Origin: Corallococcus silvisoli
Lineage (GTDB): Bacteria; Myxococcota; Myxococcia; Myxococcales; Myxococcaceae
DNA length: 64,000 bases
NCBI RefSeq assembly: GCF_009909145.1
Contig: NZ_JAAAPJ010000002.1
Location: 124,001-188,000 of the forward strand
Reading direction: 5' to 3'
Positions 26,596 to 35,805 of the stretch are shown here, piece after piece (position 1 is the stretch's first letter; each line of letters opens with the position of its first letter). The translations under genes and the position numbers were made by a program. The notes under the pieces are model-generated. The model did not search any database and was not told the origin of the DNA. It worked only from the letters and a program-made list of their open reading frames with translations.

Positions 26596-27266
26596 AGCGA
26601 CGCGTCCGTGGCTTCACGCTGATGGAGGTGATGGTGGCGGTCTCCATCACCGCGCTGATGGGCACCGTCGTCGCCCTGGCGTTCCAGACGGGCATCAACG
26701 CCAAGGAAGTGGTGGAGGGCGAAGCGGAGCGCTACCGCATGGTGCGCGTGTCGCTCAACCGCATGGCGCGCGAGGTGGGCTCCGCCTTCGTGAGCGACCG
26801 GTATGACCTGCGCCGCTTCCGCGACCAGAATGACCGGCCCACCAACTTCATCGGTGAGCGCGACAAGCTGACCTTCACCACGTTCTCGCACCAGCGCCTG
26901 TACACGGACGTGAAGGAGTCCGACCAGGCGGTGGTGGAGTACTTCGTGGAGAACTCCACCGAGCGGGGCGCCCGGCAGCGCTTGGATTTGAAGCGCCGGG
27001 AGGACCCCAACGTGGGCGACCGGATGGACCGGGGCGGCACCACGGACGTGCTCTTCGAAGGCGTCAAGGGCGTGGAGTTCGCCTACTGGGATTCGGAGAA
27101 GAAGGAGTGGGACGACGAATGGGACACGCGGCGCACGGAGAAGAAGTCCATCCTCCCCACGCGCGTGCGCATCACCGTCATCGCCCTGGATGAGTCGGGC
27201 AAGGAGGCGCGCTACACCACGCAGACGCGCATCCTGCTCAACACGGAACTGCCGAGGTTCAACTGA
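26592..27266 (+). CDS. gspJ: minor pseudopilin GspJ
   Basis: A 224-residue minor pseudopilin with site R-G|F-T-L-M-E at residues 6-11 and a hydrophobic helix (VMVAVSITALMGTVVALAF). The globular part contains the family RYRMVRVSLNRMAREVGSAF helix and a C-terminal strand ending in RILLNTELPRFN. It overlaps gspI by 4 bases at the start and gspK by 1 base at the end. It should form the tip complex with GspI and GspK. Confidence 0.92.
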   Translation: MKRRVRGFTLMEVMVAVSITALMGTVVALAFQTGINAKEVVEGEAERYRMVRVSLNRMAREVGSAFVSDRYDLRRFRDQNDRPTNFIGERDKLTFTTFSHQRLYTDVKESDQAVVEYFVENSTERGARQRLDLKRREDPNVGDRMDRGGTTDVLFEGVKGVEFAYWDSEKKEWDDEWDTRRTEKKSILPTRVRITVIALDESGKEARYTTQTRILLNTELPRFN

Positions 27267-28693
27267 TGCCCCTCCCCTACTTCCAGCAGGCGTCCCGCCG
27301 GCGTGGCGGGGCGCGGACCTCCCTTCCCCAGGCGCCGGGCGCGGCCAGCCCCGGCCGTCGCCGGGACAAGCGCTCGCGCGGCGTGGCGCTCATCATCGCG
27401 CTCGTCTCCATCGCGCTGCTCACGGTGGTGGCCACCGAGTTCGCGTACAACAGCCGGGTGGACCTGCAGCTCGCCTCCAACCAGCGCGACGAAGTGCGCG
27501 CCTACTACATGGCCCGCTCCGGCATCGCGCTGGGGCGGCTGCTCTTGCGCTTCCAGAAGCAGGTGGACCAGACGCCCATCCCCAACCCCGCGAGCATCCT
27601 CTCCGCGCTGGGGGCCATGGGCGGCGGGGCCAAGGGACAGGCGGGGGCGCAGAACTTCCAGCCGCAGTCGCTCAACATCCAGCTCTGGAAGCTGGCGCGG
27701 GTGGACTGCCACATGCTCAAGGGGCTGGTGAAGAGCGACGGCGCCCAGGGCGTGGACGGCCGCCCCGTGGAGACGGACCCGGTGCAGGTGGACCCGAAGT
27801 TCAAGATGGACGACGGGGACGAGAGCCCGGGCGCGGCCACCCAGGTGGCGGCGCAGATGCAGCGCCGCTCCTTCGGCGGCTTCGACGGGTGCTTCCTCGC
27901 CACCATCAGCGACGAGGAGGAGAAGCTCAACGTCATGCGCCTGAACACGGGCGGCGCGGAGGCGCAGGCCACCGCGGCGCGCATGCTGGACATGTTCGCC
28001 GACAAGCGCTTCGAGTTCCTCTGGCAGCAGGACGACGCGAATCACGTTCGCTCCACGCCGCAGGACACCGTCATCGCGCTGAAGGACTGGGCGGACGAGG
28101 ACACCACCCAGTCCAGCTTCAACCCCAAGGACCCGACGAACCCGTTCGTCTCCGGCTTCGCGGACGAGGGTTCCCCGTACAGCCGCTACCAGCCGCGCTA
28201 TGAAGTGAAGAACGCCCGCTTCGACAGCCTGGACGAGCTGTACCGGGTGCACGGCGTCAACGACCGCTTCATGGCGGCCTTCCGCGACCGGCTCACGGTG
28301 TACCCGGACATCAACTCCAAGCCGAACATCAACACGGACGACCCCATCATGCTGGGGCTGGCCATCATGTCCGCCGCGGACCCCAACCGGCCGGATCCCC
28401 GGCTGACGGATCCGGTGTTCCTCAACGAGCTCATCAGCCGCATCCGCGCCGCGCGCATGTTCAACTTCTTCGGCATGTCGGTGTCGGACTTCGTGGGCGT
28501 GGTGGAGCAGGCCGGCATCGCGGTCAATCCGCTCATCAAGGGCAACGTCCAGCAGAACCGCTACCTGGGCGACAAGAGCAAGACATTCACCATCAAGTCC
28601 GTGGGAGAAGCGGGCAGCGTCCAGAAGACGCTCACCGCCGTCATCCGCCTGGACGACGGGCTGGGCAAGCTCGTGTATTACAGAGAGGAATAG
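27266..28693 (+). CDS. gspK: tip pseudopilin GspK
   Basis: A 475-residue large minor pseudopilin. The leader is unusually long (39 residues, Arg-rich) before R-G|V-A-L-I-I. The Glu-5 found in other pseudopilins is missing, as is normal for GspK. Its large domain caps the pseudopilus. The DRLTVYPDINSKPNINTDD segment is the family signature around the helical insertion. It starts at the last base of gspJ and is followed by gspL after one base. Residues 100-205 (Met/Gly/Gln-rich) are less conserved-looking. Confidence 0.92.
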   Translation: MPLPYFQQASRRRGGARTSLPQAPGAASPGRRRDKRSRGVALIIALVSIALLTVVATEFAYNSRVDLQLASNQRDEVRAYYMARSGIALGRLLLRFQKQVDQTPIPNPASILSALGAMGGGAKGQAGAQNFQPQSLNIQLWKLARVDCHMLKGLVKSDGAQGVDGRPVETDPVQVDPKFKMDDGDESPGAATQVAAQMQRRSFGGFDGCFLATISDEEEKLNVMRLNTGGAEAQATAARMLDMFADKRFEFLWQQDDANHVRSTPQDTVIALKDWADEDTTQSSFNPKDPTNPFVSGFADEGSPYSRYQPRYEVKNARFDSLDELYRVHGVNDRFMAAFRDRLTVYPDINSKPNINTDDPIMLGLAIMSAADPNRPDPRLTDPVFLNELISRIRAARMFNFFGMSVSDFVGVVEQAGIAVNPLIKGNVQQNRYLGDKSKTFTIKSVGEAGSVQKTLTAVIRLDDGLGKLVYYREE

Positions 28694-28694
28694 C

Positions 28695-30302
28695 ATGGCC
28701 CGCATTCTTGGCCTGGACCTGGGCAGCCACTCCGTGAAGGGGGTGGTGCTCACCTCCGGAGCGAAAAGCCACACCACGCAGGCGTACGCCGAAGTGCGCC
28801 GCGCGCAGGAAGGCGAGCGTCCGGAGACGCTGCGCGCCGCGGTGGAGGAGCTGCTCGGGAAGATGCCCGAAGGGCACGTGGACCAGGTCGTCATCGCCCT
28901 GCCCGGACCGTCCCTCACCACGCACGCGGTGAGCCTGCCCTTCTCCGACAGCAAGCGCGTGGAGGCGACGCTGCCCTTCGAGGTCGGCAGCCAGCTGCCC
29001 TTCGACATCTCGGAGGTCGTCTACGACTACCAGGTGGTCGGCCAGCGGGACACCCCCGGCAAGGACAAGGCCGCGGACCTGCTGGTGGGCGTGGTGAAGA
29101 AGCAGGAGCTCCAGGAGCTGCTGGCGCTGCTGGGCGGCCTCCAGTTGGATCCGCGCGTCATCACCCACCCCGCGCTCGCGTACCAGAACCTCTTCACCCA
29201 GCTGCCCGGCCTCTTCGAGAGCGCGGGCGAGGGCGGCTCGGTGGCGGTGGTGGACATTGGCCATGAGCGCACGGCGGTGGCCATCGGACAGCCGGGCAAG
29301 GGCGTGGAGTTCGCGCGCACCTTCGCGGGGGGCGGACGCGACCTGACGCGCGCACTCGCGACCGAGTTCCAGACGACGCTGCCGGAGGCGCACGCGTGGA
29401 AGGAGGCGCACGGGGCGCTGGCCAGCGCGGCCCACGGCCCGGACGCCGAGCGCGCCGCGAACGCGTTCGTGCGCGGCCTGCAGCCGGTGCTCCGCGAGCT
29501 GCGCCCGTCCTTCAAGTCCTTCACCGCGCGCACCCGCCGGCAGGTCTCCGCGGTGGTGCTGTGCGGCGGCACCGCGCGGATGCCGGGCCTGGCGGAGCAG
29601 CTGTCCAAGGACCTGAACCTGCCCGTGCGCGTGCTGGCGCTGCCGGCGGACACCTCCACGTTGATTGGCGCGGCGGAGGCGCCCACGGCCGCGCAGGCGT
29701 TCGCGCTGGCGATGCGCGGCAACGCGGCCGGGGTCCGGGCGCCGCGCTTCAACCTGCGCCGGGGCGAGTTCTCGTTCAAGGGCGGCTACGACTACGTGAA
29801 GGACCGGCTGGGGCTGCTGGCCTCCTTCGCCGTGACGCTGCTGCTGCTGCTCATCGCCTTCGGGGTGGTGCGCAACACGGTGCTCTCCCGCCGCGAGGCG
29901 GAGGTGGACGCGGTGCTCTGCAAGACGACCCAGCGCATCCTGGGCACGTGCGAGCAGAACTACGACCGCGCCCTCAACATGCTCAAGGGCGTGGAGAGCC
30001 CCGCCGCGGCGCTGCCCACGATGTCCGCCGTGAACCTGCTGGCGGAGGTCACCCAGCGCATTCCGCCGGAGGTGCCGGTGAAGTTCGACCGCATCCAGGT
30101 GGACCTGGACCGCATCATGCTCCAGGGGGAGACGGACAGCTCCAAGCAGATCGACACGCTCTCCGCCGCCTTGAAGGGCCACCGCTGCTTCAAGGACGTG
30201 AAGGAGGGCAAGGTGGAGAAGACGCGCGACGGGCAGAAGGTGACCTTCCGCCTGGACGTGCAGGTGCAGTGCCCCGGCGAGCCAAAGGGGGGGGAGACCT
30301 GA
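28695..30302 (+). CDS. gspL: GspL: PilM-like cytoplasmic domain fused to membrane/periplasmic domain
   Basis: A 535-residue bitopic protein that recruits GspE to the membrane. The cytoplasmic half (1-350) is an actin-like ASKHA domain with recognisable nucleotide motifs: LDLGSHSVKG (phosphate 1), VVDIGHERTAVAIG (phosphate 2) and VVLCGGTARMPGL (adenosine). Enterobacterial GspL has largely lost these, so this copy looks closer to PilM of type IV pili. A membrane helix lies at about 375-396, and the rest is a PilN-like periplasmic domain. A 1-base gap separates it from gspK and from gspM. Confidence 0.9.
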   Translation: MARILGLDLGSHSVKGVVLTSGAKSHTTQAYAEVRRAQEGERPETLRAAVEELLGKMPEGHVDQVVIALPGPSLTTHAVSLPFSDSKRVEATLPFEVGSQLPFDISEVVYDYQVVGQRDTPGKDKAADLLVGVVKKQELQELLALLGGLQLDPRVITHPALAYQNLFTQLPGLFESAGEGGSVAVVDIGHERTAVAIGQPGKGVEFARTFAGGGRDLTRALATEFQTTLPEAHAWKEAHGALASAAHGPDAERAANAFVRGLQPVLRELRPSFKSFTARTRRQVSAVVLCGGTARMPGLAEQLSKDLNLPVRVLALPADTSTLIGAAEAPTAAQAFALAMRGNAAGVRAPRFNLRRGEFSFKGGYDYVKDRLGLLASFAVTLLLLLIAFGVVRNTVLSRREAEVDAVLCKTTQRILGTCEQNYDRALNMLKGVESPAAALPTMSAVNLLAEVTQRIPPEVPVKFDRIQVDLDRIMLQGETDSSKQIDTLSAALKGHRCFKDVKEGKVEKTRDGQKVTFRLDVQVQCPGEPKGGET

Positions 30303-30303
30303 C

Positions 30304-30861
30304 ATGGGAAAGCTTCGGGAAATCTTCGCGCCGCTCCAGACATGGTTCGAGCGGCTGAGCGACCGCGAGCGCAAGCTCGTGGCGATCGCCGGCTCCGCGG
30401 TCCTGGTGTTCGTCCTCTTCGTCACGCTCTTCAGCTTCGCCAACAGCGCGCAGGGCTACCGCCGGCGCACGCAGGACAAGCTGGCGAAGCTGCAGGAGGT
30501 CCAGGCCCTGGCCATCAGCTACGGCCAGGCCCAGGCGGAGCGCCAGAGCGTGGAGCAGCAGCTGACGCAGAGCAACGTGCGGCTCATCACGTACATTGAA
30601 GACAAGGCCACCGCCGCCGGCCTCACCGTCCCCAACATGACGCCCAAGGGCGACGTGGGCGTGGGGGATGGGAAGATCATCGAGAGCTCCGTGGAGCTGA
30701 CGTTCACGGACGTGGACCTGCGCAAGCTGACGGACTTCCTGCGCACGGTGGAGACGGGCCCGGGCATCGTGAAGGTGAAGTACCTGCGCGTGGAGCCCCG
30801 GCCCGCCACGGACACCCTGACGGCCTGGACCACCGTCGCCACCTACCGGATGAAGCAATAG
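30304..30861 (+). CDS. gspM: type II secretion protein GspM
   Basis: A 185-residue bitopic inner-membrane protein: a short amphipathic start, LSDRERKLVAIAGS, one membrane helix (about 26-46), a coiled-coil stretch rich in Gln/Ala/Arg (47-95), and a ferredoxin-like periplasmic domain (VELTFTDVDLRKLTDFLRTVETG is the family core). It partners GspL. Starts one base after gspL; gspN starts 4 bases after its stop. Confidence 0.9.
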   Translation: MGKLREIFAPLQTWFERLSDRERKLVAIAGSAVLVFVLFVTLFSFANSAQGYRRRTQDKLAKLQEVQALAISYGQAQAERQSVEQQLTQSNVRLITYIEDKATAAGLTVPNMTPKGDVGVGDGKIIESSVELTFTDVDLRKLTDFLRTVETGPGIVKVKYLRVEPRPATDTLTAWTTVATYRMKQ

Positions 30862-30865
30862 CCCT

Positions 30866-31846
30866 ATGGCCTCCGAAACGAAGACCGCCCGCTGGAAGCT
30901 CATCCTCGGCTACACCGCGTTCGCCCTGGTGGCGTTCGTCCTCTGCCTGATGTTCACCTTCCCGTACGACGCGGTCCGCTCGCGGCTGGTGACGGAAGCC
31001 GCGGCCCAGGGGCTCGCGGTGCGCATTGGCGGTCTGAGGCCCGGCCTGTCCGGCGTCACCGCCACCAACGTGCGCGTGAGCAAGCCCCCCTCGCCGCTGG
31101 GTGCGGACGCCGTGGCGGCGCTCGCCCGGGGCGAGTCCGGCGGCATGGGCCCCGACGAGCTGGGTGAAGCGCTCACCTTCGACAGCGTGGCGCTGCGCCC
31201 GTCCCTCTTTCCGCCCGGCGTGGTGCTGAAGCTCAAGGGCATGGGCGGCACGGTGAACGTCCACGTGGGCGGCCTGAGCGGCACGGCGCTGGACGTGGAC
31301 GTGGACGGAGTGCAGGCGGGCGGCGGCAACCTGCCCGCGTACACCGGCGTGGACATGGAGGGCACCGTGAACGCGAAGGTGTCGCTCCAGGCGCCCGGCA
31401 CGATGGTGCGCGGCCAACCGGTGGACTGGTCCCAGGCGACGGGCACCGTGGTGATGGACACCCAGGGGCTCACCATCAAGGGCGGCAAGGCGGCCATCCC
31501 CATGGGGGGCGGCCCGGCGATGCCCATGGACCTGCCGCGCGTGCTGCTGGGCGAGCTGAAGGGCGACATCCAGTTCGACAAGGGCCTGGGCACGGTGCGG
31601 GACCTGAACCTCAAGAGCGAGGACCTGGAGGGTTCGGGCACCGGCACGGTGAAGCTGGGCCGGAGGCTGGAGTACAGCGAGCTGGCGCTCGACGTGCGGC
31701 TGAAGTTCGAGCAGGCCTTCCAGCAGCGCCTGGGGCCCCTGGCGCTCGCGGTGAACATGCTGCCGGCGGACCGGGACAACCCGGGTTGGCGCGGCGGCCG
31801 GCTCACCGGCATGGTGGGCAGCCCGCGCTTCGCGCCCAAACACTAG
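30866..31846 (+). CDS. gspN: type II secretion protein GspN
   Basis: A 326-residue bitopic protein with one N-terminal membrane helix (about 12-33) and a periplasmic domain of repeating beta strands, with GVTATNVRVSKP and a TVNVHVGGLSGTALDVDVDGV repeat-like region that resembles AsmA/GspN beta-taco proteins. The GspN here is of the kind found with myxobacterial secretion operons; its role is unclear even in model systems. It is the last gsp gene; a 123-base gap follows before the FHA-containing activator. Confidence 0.85.
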   Translation: MASETKTARWKLILGYTAFALVAFVLCLMFTFPYDAVRSRLVTEAAAQGLAVRIGGLRPGLSGVTATNVRVSKPPSPLGADAVAALARGESGGMGPDELGEALTFDSVALRPSLFPPGVVLKLKGMGGTVNVHVGGLSGTALDVDVDGVQAGGGNLPAYTGVDMEGTVNAKVSLQAPGTMVRGQPVDWSQATGTVVMDTQGLTIKGGKAAIPMGGGPAMPMDLPRVLLGELKGDIQFDKGLGTVRDLNLKSEDLEGSGTGTVKLGRRLEYSELALDVRLKFEQAFQQRLGPLALAVNMLPADRDNPGWRGGRLTGMVGSPRFAPKH

Positions 31847-31937
31847 GCAGGTCCACGGGGGTCGGTTTCGGCCCTCCCCTTGTATCGCCCCCCTGGGTTG
31901 AAGCCCGCGCATGCGCCGTGTAAAGCGCTGCGCGCGG

Positions 31938-31951
31938 CCCCCTTCCGGGGG
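31938..31951 (+). promoter_or_regulatory. CCCCC-TTCC-GGGGG hairpin in the leader of the FHA activator
   Basis: Five perfect pairs, extendable to seven in RNA with one G-U pair, ending 18 bases before the ATG. The ribosome site at 31956-31963 stays outside the stem. A weaker GGGTCG-GTTT-CGGCCC dyad follows the gspN stop (about 31865-31885). Either may act as the operon's terminator. Confidence 0.3.
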
Positions 31952-31969
31952 TCCTGGGAGAGGTTGGGA

Positions 31970-33601
31970 ATGCCGGAGCTGGTCTTCTTCCGTCGAGGCG
32001 AGGAAGTGCTGCGGGTGGCGGTGGACCGGGCGCGGTTGGTGCTCGGTCGGGGTGACTCGAGCGACGTGGCCATTCCGGATCCGGAGGTGAGCCGCCTGCA
32101 GGCGGCCCTCCTGTGGGATGGCCAGACGTGCCGGGTGGAGGACCTGTCCGGCAAGGGCACCAAGGTCGCGGGCGCGTCGGTGGAGCGCGCGGAGCTGCCC
32201 GACGGCGCGGACATCGAGCTGGGCCAGTGGCGCGCGGTGTTCCGCCAGCACGGCGCCAGCGAGGACGCGGACGCGGCCACCGAGGCGGGCCACTCCACCG
32301 CCGTGCAGGGTCGGGACGCGCAGCGCTGGCAGGCGGCGCAGGTGCGGGTGAAGCAGGGCACCTCGGAGGCCGTGCACCGGCTCACCGGCGACAGCTTCAC
32401 GGTGGGCAAGGACGCGGGAAACGACCTGGTGCTCCAGGACCGGTTCATCTCCGGCCGGCACCTCAAGGTGACGCGCAAGGACGGCGTCTTCCACGTCGTG
32501 GACCTGCGCTCCACCAACGGCACGTGGCTGGGCCCGGTGCGCCTCTTCGAGGCGGAGGTCACGCTGCCCACCTCGCTGCGCGTGGGCGAGGCGGAGCTCA
32601 TCCTGGAGGCGGTGCCCTCCACGAAGAAGGAGGCCACGACCTTCCACGGCATCCTTGGGAGCGATCCGGCGGTGCGGCAGCTGGCGGACCTCATCCAGCG
32701 CGTGGCTCCGTCCACCGCCGCCGTCACCATCCTGGGCGAGTCCGGAACGGGCAAGGAGCTGGTGGCGAACGCGCTGCACGCGTGCTCGCCGCGCGCGAAC
32801 CGGCCGCTCATCCCGGTCAACTGCGCGGCCATCTCCAAGGAGCTGATTGAGAGCGAGCTGTTCGGCCACGAGAAGGGCGCCTTCACCGGCTCCGTGGGCG
32901 CGCGCAAGGGCGCCTTCGAGGAGGCGGACGGCGGCACCCTCTTCCTGGATGAAATTGGAGAGCTGCCGTTGGACCTCCAGGCCAAGCTGCTGCGCGCGCT
33001 GGAGAGCGGCGAAATCAAGCGCGTGGGCGCGAGCCGCCCCCTGCACGTGGACGTGCGCGTCGTGGCGGCCACCAACCGGGACCTGCTGGCGGCGGCGCGC
33101 GAGGGCCGCTTCCGCGAGGACCTCTACTACCGCCTGTGCGTCGTCCCGTTGCACCTGCCGCCCCTGCGCAGCCGCCGGGGGGACGTGGTGGCGCTGGCGG
33201 AGCACTTCGTGCGCGCGTTCGCCCCTCGCGGGCAGGTCGTGCGCTTCACCCCGTCCGCGCTGGACAGGCTCCAGCAACACGCCTGGCCGGGCAACATCCG
33301 CGAGCTGCGCAACGTGGTGCACCGCGCGCTGCTCCTGCGCAAGGGGCCGTCCATCGACGCGAGCGACCTGTCCTTCGACCAGGAGGTCAACCGCGAGACG
33401 GGCATCACCGTGCCGGAGCTGCCGCCGGGCATGACGCTGGAGCAGATGCTGGAGAAGCTGGAGCGGCAGATCATCGAAACCGCGCTGCGCCGCTTCAACA
33501 ACAACCGCGAGCGCGTGGCCCGTGAGCTGGGCCTCGCGCGCTCCACCCTCTTCAAGCGCCTGAAGGACTGGGGCCTGACGAAGCAGGACGAACAGGAGTA
33601 G
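31970..33601 (+). CDS. sigma-54-dependent activator with two FHA domains
   Basis: A 543-residue activator. FHA domain 1 (about 22-90) keeps G27-R28 and S41, but the His after the Ser is a Gln. FHA domain 2 (about 140-215) has G146-K147, S161-G-R-H164 and T182-N183-G, nearly complete. The AAA+ domain has Walker A GESGTGKE (256-263), GAFTGS (303-308; last residue Ser instead of Ala) and Walker B TLFLDE. A Fis-type helix-turn-helix closes the protein ([22 protein letters not shown]). The signal should be a phosphothreonine read by FHA 2, not an aspartate phosphate. GGGAGAGG precedes ATG 31970 by 6 bases, which excludes upstream in-frame starts. Confidence 0.92.
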   Translation: MPELVFFRRGEEVLRVAVDRARLVLGRGDSSDVAIPDPEVSRLQAALLWDGQTCRVEDLSGKGTKVAGASVERAELPDGADIELGQWRAVFRQHGASEDADAATEAGHSTAVQGRDAQRWQAAQVRVKQGTSEAVHRLTGDSFTVGKDAGNDLVLQDRFISGRHLKVTRKDGVFHVVDLRSTNGTWLGPVRLFEAEVTLPTSLRVGEAELILEAVPSTKKEATTFHGILGSDPAVRQLADLIQRVAPSTAAVTILGESGTGKELVANALHACSPRANRPLIPVNCAAISKELIESELFGHEKGAFTGSVGARKGAFEEADGGTLFLDEIGELPLDLQAKLLRALESGEIKRVGASRPLHVDVRVVAATNRDLLAAAREGRFREDLYYRLCVVPLHLPPLRSRRGDVVALAEHFVRAFAPRGQVVRFTPSALDRLQQHAWPGNIRELRNVVHRALLLRKGPSIDASDLSFDQEVNRETGITVPELPPGMTLEQMLEKLERQIIETALRRFNNNRERVARELGLARSTLFKRLKDWGLTKQDEQE

Positions 33602-33625
33602 CGCCGGCCCGCGTCCGCCCCGGCG

Positions 33626-35608
33626 TCAGCCGTCGTCGGGGTGCGCGGAGTCGGCCCACGCTGAATGCGGCGCGGGGTGCTCCGGCGTGCGCAGGTACCA
33701 GGGCACGCTGACCACCACCAGGCGCCGCTCGCCGGACAGGAGCAGCGCGCTGCGCAGCAGCTCCGAGCGGCGGCCGTACAGCATGGCGCGGTACCAGCGC
33801 TTCTCCAGCAGCTCCGGCAGCACGATGGCGACGGTGCGTCCGGGGGTCTCCGCGAGCAGCGAGTCCAGGTAGTCCAGCAGCGGCCACACCACCGCGCGGT
33901 AGGGCGACGACACGTGCACGAGCGGCGGAGGCCGGCGGCCGGCCTCCAGCAGCGGCCCCTGGACGAAGTGCTGCCACTGCGAGTCCAGCGCGTCCTCGTC
34001 GGTGTCGCCGCTGCAGATGTGCACCGCGCGCACGTCGTCGCTCAGCTCCAGCGCGAAGCGCAGCGCCGTCTCCGACGCGTGCGACCAGCGGTCCACCGGC
34101 ACCACCGCGACGAACGGCGGCCCCGGTGTCAGGTGCAGGGGCCGCTTCAGCTCCGACGCCCGCCGCGTGCGCAGGTAGGCCGCGTGGATGCGCGACAGCA
34201 GCACGATGCCCACCGGGATGATGACGAACGCGGCCCAGCCGCCGTGCGTGAACTTGGACACGCCCACGATGACCAGGGTGATGGCCGTCATCACCGCGCC
34301 CGCGCCGTTGAGCGCGCGGCGCCACTGCCAGCCCTCGCCCCGGTGGCGGTTCCAGTGCATCACCATGCCCGCCTGCGACAGCGTGAACGCCATCAGCGCG
34401 CCAATGGCGAACAGGGGAATCAGCCGGTCGGTGATGCCCTTGCAGGCGATGAGCAGGAGGGCCGCCAGCCCTGACAAGGTGAGGATGCCGCGCGACAGGG
34501 CCAGCCTGCGGCCCCGGTGCGCGAAGCCCGGCGGCAGGTAGCGCTCGTGCGCCAGCACCTGGCAGACGAGCGGGAAGCCCGCGTAGCTGGTGTTCGCGGA
34601 CAGCGCGAGCACGCAGAGGATGGCGCCCATGGCCACGTAGTAGAAGGCGCCGCGCCCCATCACCGCCGCGATGAGCTGCGACAGCACGGTCTGGTAGTGG
34701 GCGCCCGTGGGGTCCGTCGCGCCCACGCCATAGACCCGGCACAGCAACGCGATGCCCAGCAGCATCGTGACCAGGATGCCGACGATGAGGCCCAGCGTGA
34801 CGCGCGCGCGGCGGATGGCCGGGTCGCGGAAGATGGGGACCGCGTTGCTGATGGCCTCCACGCCCGTCATCGCCGTGCAGCCGCTGGCGAAGGCGCGGAG
34901 GATGAGCCACGCCCCCACGGGCGCGGCGGGCACCACCAGGGGCGGCGGGGCCTGCACGGGCGTCGCGTGGCCCAGGAGCAGCTTGATGAGGCCCACGCCC
35001 AGCACCAGGCCCAGCGACCCGATGAAGAACCACGTGGGCACGACGAACACGGCCCCCGCCTCGCTCACGCCGCGCAGGTTGACCAGCGTGAGCAGCGCCA
35101 GCACGCCCAGGGTGATGGGCAGGATGTGGGGCTCGAGCACGGGGAACGCGGACACCAGGGCGCCCGTGCCGGCGGAGATGCCCACGGCCACGTTGAGCAT
35201 GTAGTCCAGCATCAACGCCGTGGCGGCCAGCAGCCCCGCCCCGCGCCCCAGGTTCTGCCGCGCGACGGTGTACGCCCCGCCGCCGCTCGGGTACGCCGCG
35301 ATGGTCTGCGCGTACGAGCCCGCGACGATCATCAGGAGCCCGACGATGGCGGCCGTGATGGGCAGGAGCAGCCACAGGCCCGCGGCCCCCAGCGGGCGCA
35401 GCACGGTGAGGGCGGCCTCCGGGCCGTACGCGGCGGAGGACAGCGCGTCCAGCCCGAGCAGCGCCACGCCGGTGAGGACCCCCGTCTTCTCCTGTCTCGC
35501 CTGGGCGCTGGTGAGCGGGCGCCCCAGGAGCAGGTCCATGGCGCCACTGCCCTCCCGGCGCCGGGGCATGAACGGCCTCCTGCTTCCCACGTTGGCCAGC
35601 TGAGCCAT
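33626..35608 (-). CDS. APC-superfamily amino acid permease with C-terminal soluble domain
   Basis: A 660-residue permease. About 12 membrane helices fill residues 25-470, with the APC features: an early GLDALSSAAYGPEA stretch, GGGAYTVARQNLG in helix 3 and VEAISNAV mid-protein. The last 170 residues are soluble and look like a UspA-type fold (FVAVVPVDRWSHASETALRFALELSDDVRAVHI, a TVAIVLPEL strand and a final LVVVSVPWYL). This is the architecture of COG0531 transporters whose substrate is often unknown. ATG 35608 has AGGGAGG 7 bases upstream, favoured over a start at 35740. Diverges from the ECF sigma gene. Confidence 0.85.
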   Translation of the reverse strand: MAQLANVGSRRPFMPRRREGSGAMDLLLGRPLTSAQARQEKTGVLTGVALLGLDALSSAAYGPEAALTVLRPLGAAGLWLLLPITAAIVGLLMIVAGSYAQTIAAYPSGGGAYTVARQNLGRGAGLLAATALMLDYMLNVAVGISAGTGALVSAFPVLEPHILPITLGVLALLTLVNLRGVSEAGAVFVVPTWFFIGSLGLVLGVGLIKLLLGHATPVQAPPPLVVPAAPVGAWLILRAFASGCTAMTGVEAISNAVPIFRDPAIRRARVTLGLIVGILVTMLLGIALLCRVYGVGATDPTGAHYQTVLSQLIAAVMGRGAFYYVAMGAILCVLALSANTSYAGFPLVCQVLAHERYLPPGFAHRGRRLALSRGILTLSGLAALLLIACKGITDRLIPLFAIGALMAFTLSQAGMVMHWNRHRGEGWQWRRALNGAGAVMTAITLVIVGVSKFTHGGWAAFVIIPVGIVLLSRIHAAYLRTRRASELKRPLHLTPGPPFVAVVPVDRWSHASETALRFALELSDDVRAVHICSGDTDEDALDSQWQHFVQGPLLEAGRRPPPLVHVSSPYRAVVWPLLDYLDSLLAETPGRTVAIVLPELLEKRWYRAMLYGRRSELLRSALLLSGERRLVVVSVPWYLRTPEHPAPHSAWADSAHPDDG

Positions 35609-35688
35609 GGCGCCTCCCTGGTCCGGAAGGTGCGCACCGGCTGTGCATGCGGGAACACAGGGCCCGGCTCCGTGGATGGGTCCCGGTG

Positions 35689-35713
35689 GGGCCGTCAGGG
35701 GACGGGACGGCCC
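35689..35713. promoter_or_regulatory. 8-bp dyad in the permease/ECF sigma intergenic region
   Basis: GGGCCGTC (35689-35696) and GACGGCCC (35706-35713) pair perfectly across 9 bases, in the 197-base gap between two divergent starts. An operator serving one or both genes is the simplest idea. Nothing else clear is seen in the gap apart from the two ribosome sites. Confidence 0.4.
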
Positions 35714-35805
35714 GGGGCCCCTCCCTCCGGTGCGACGCACTCCAGGGCCATAGACCGTTTCACGCGCCCATTCGTTCCAGGGGAAGACACAGGAGACCGT
35801 CCGCC

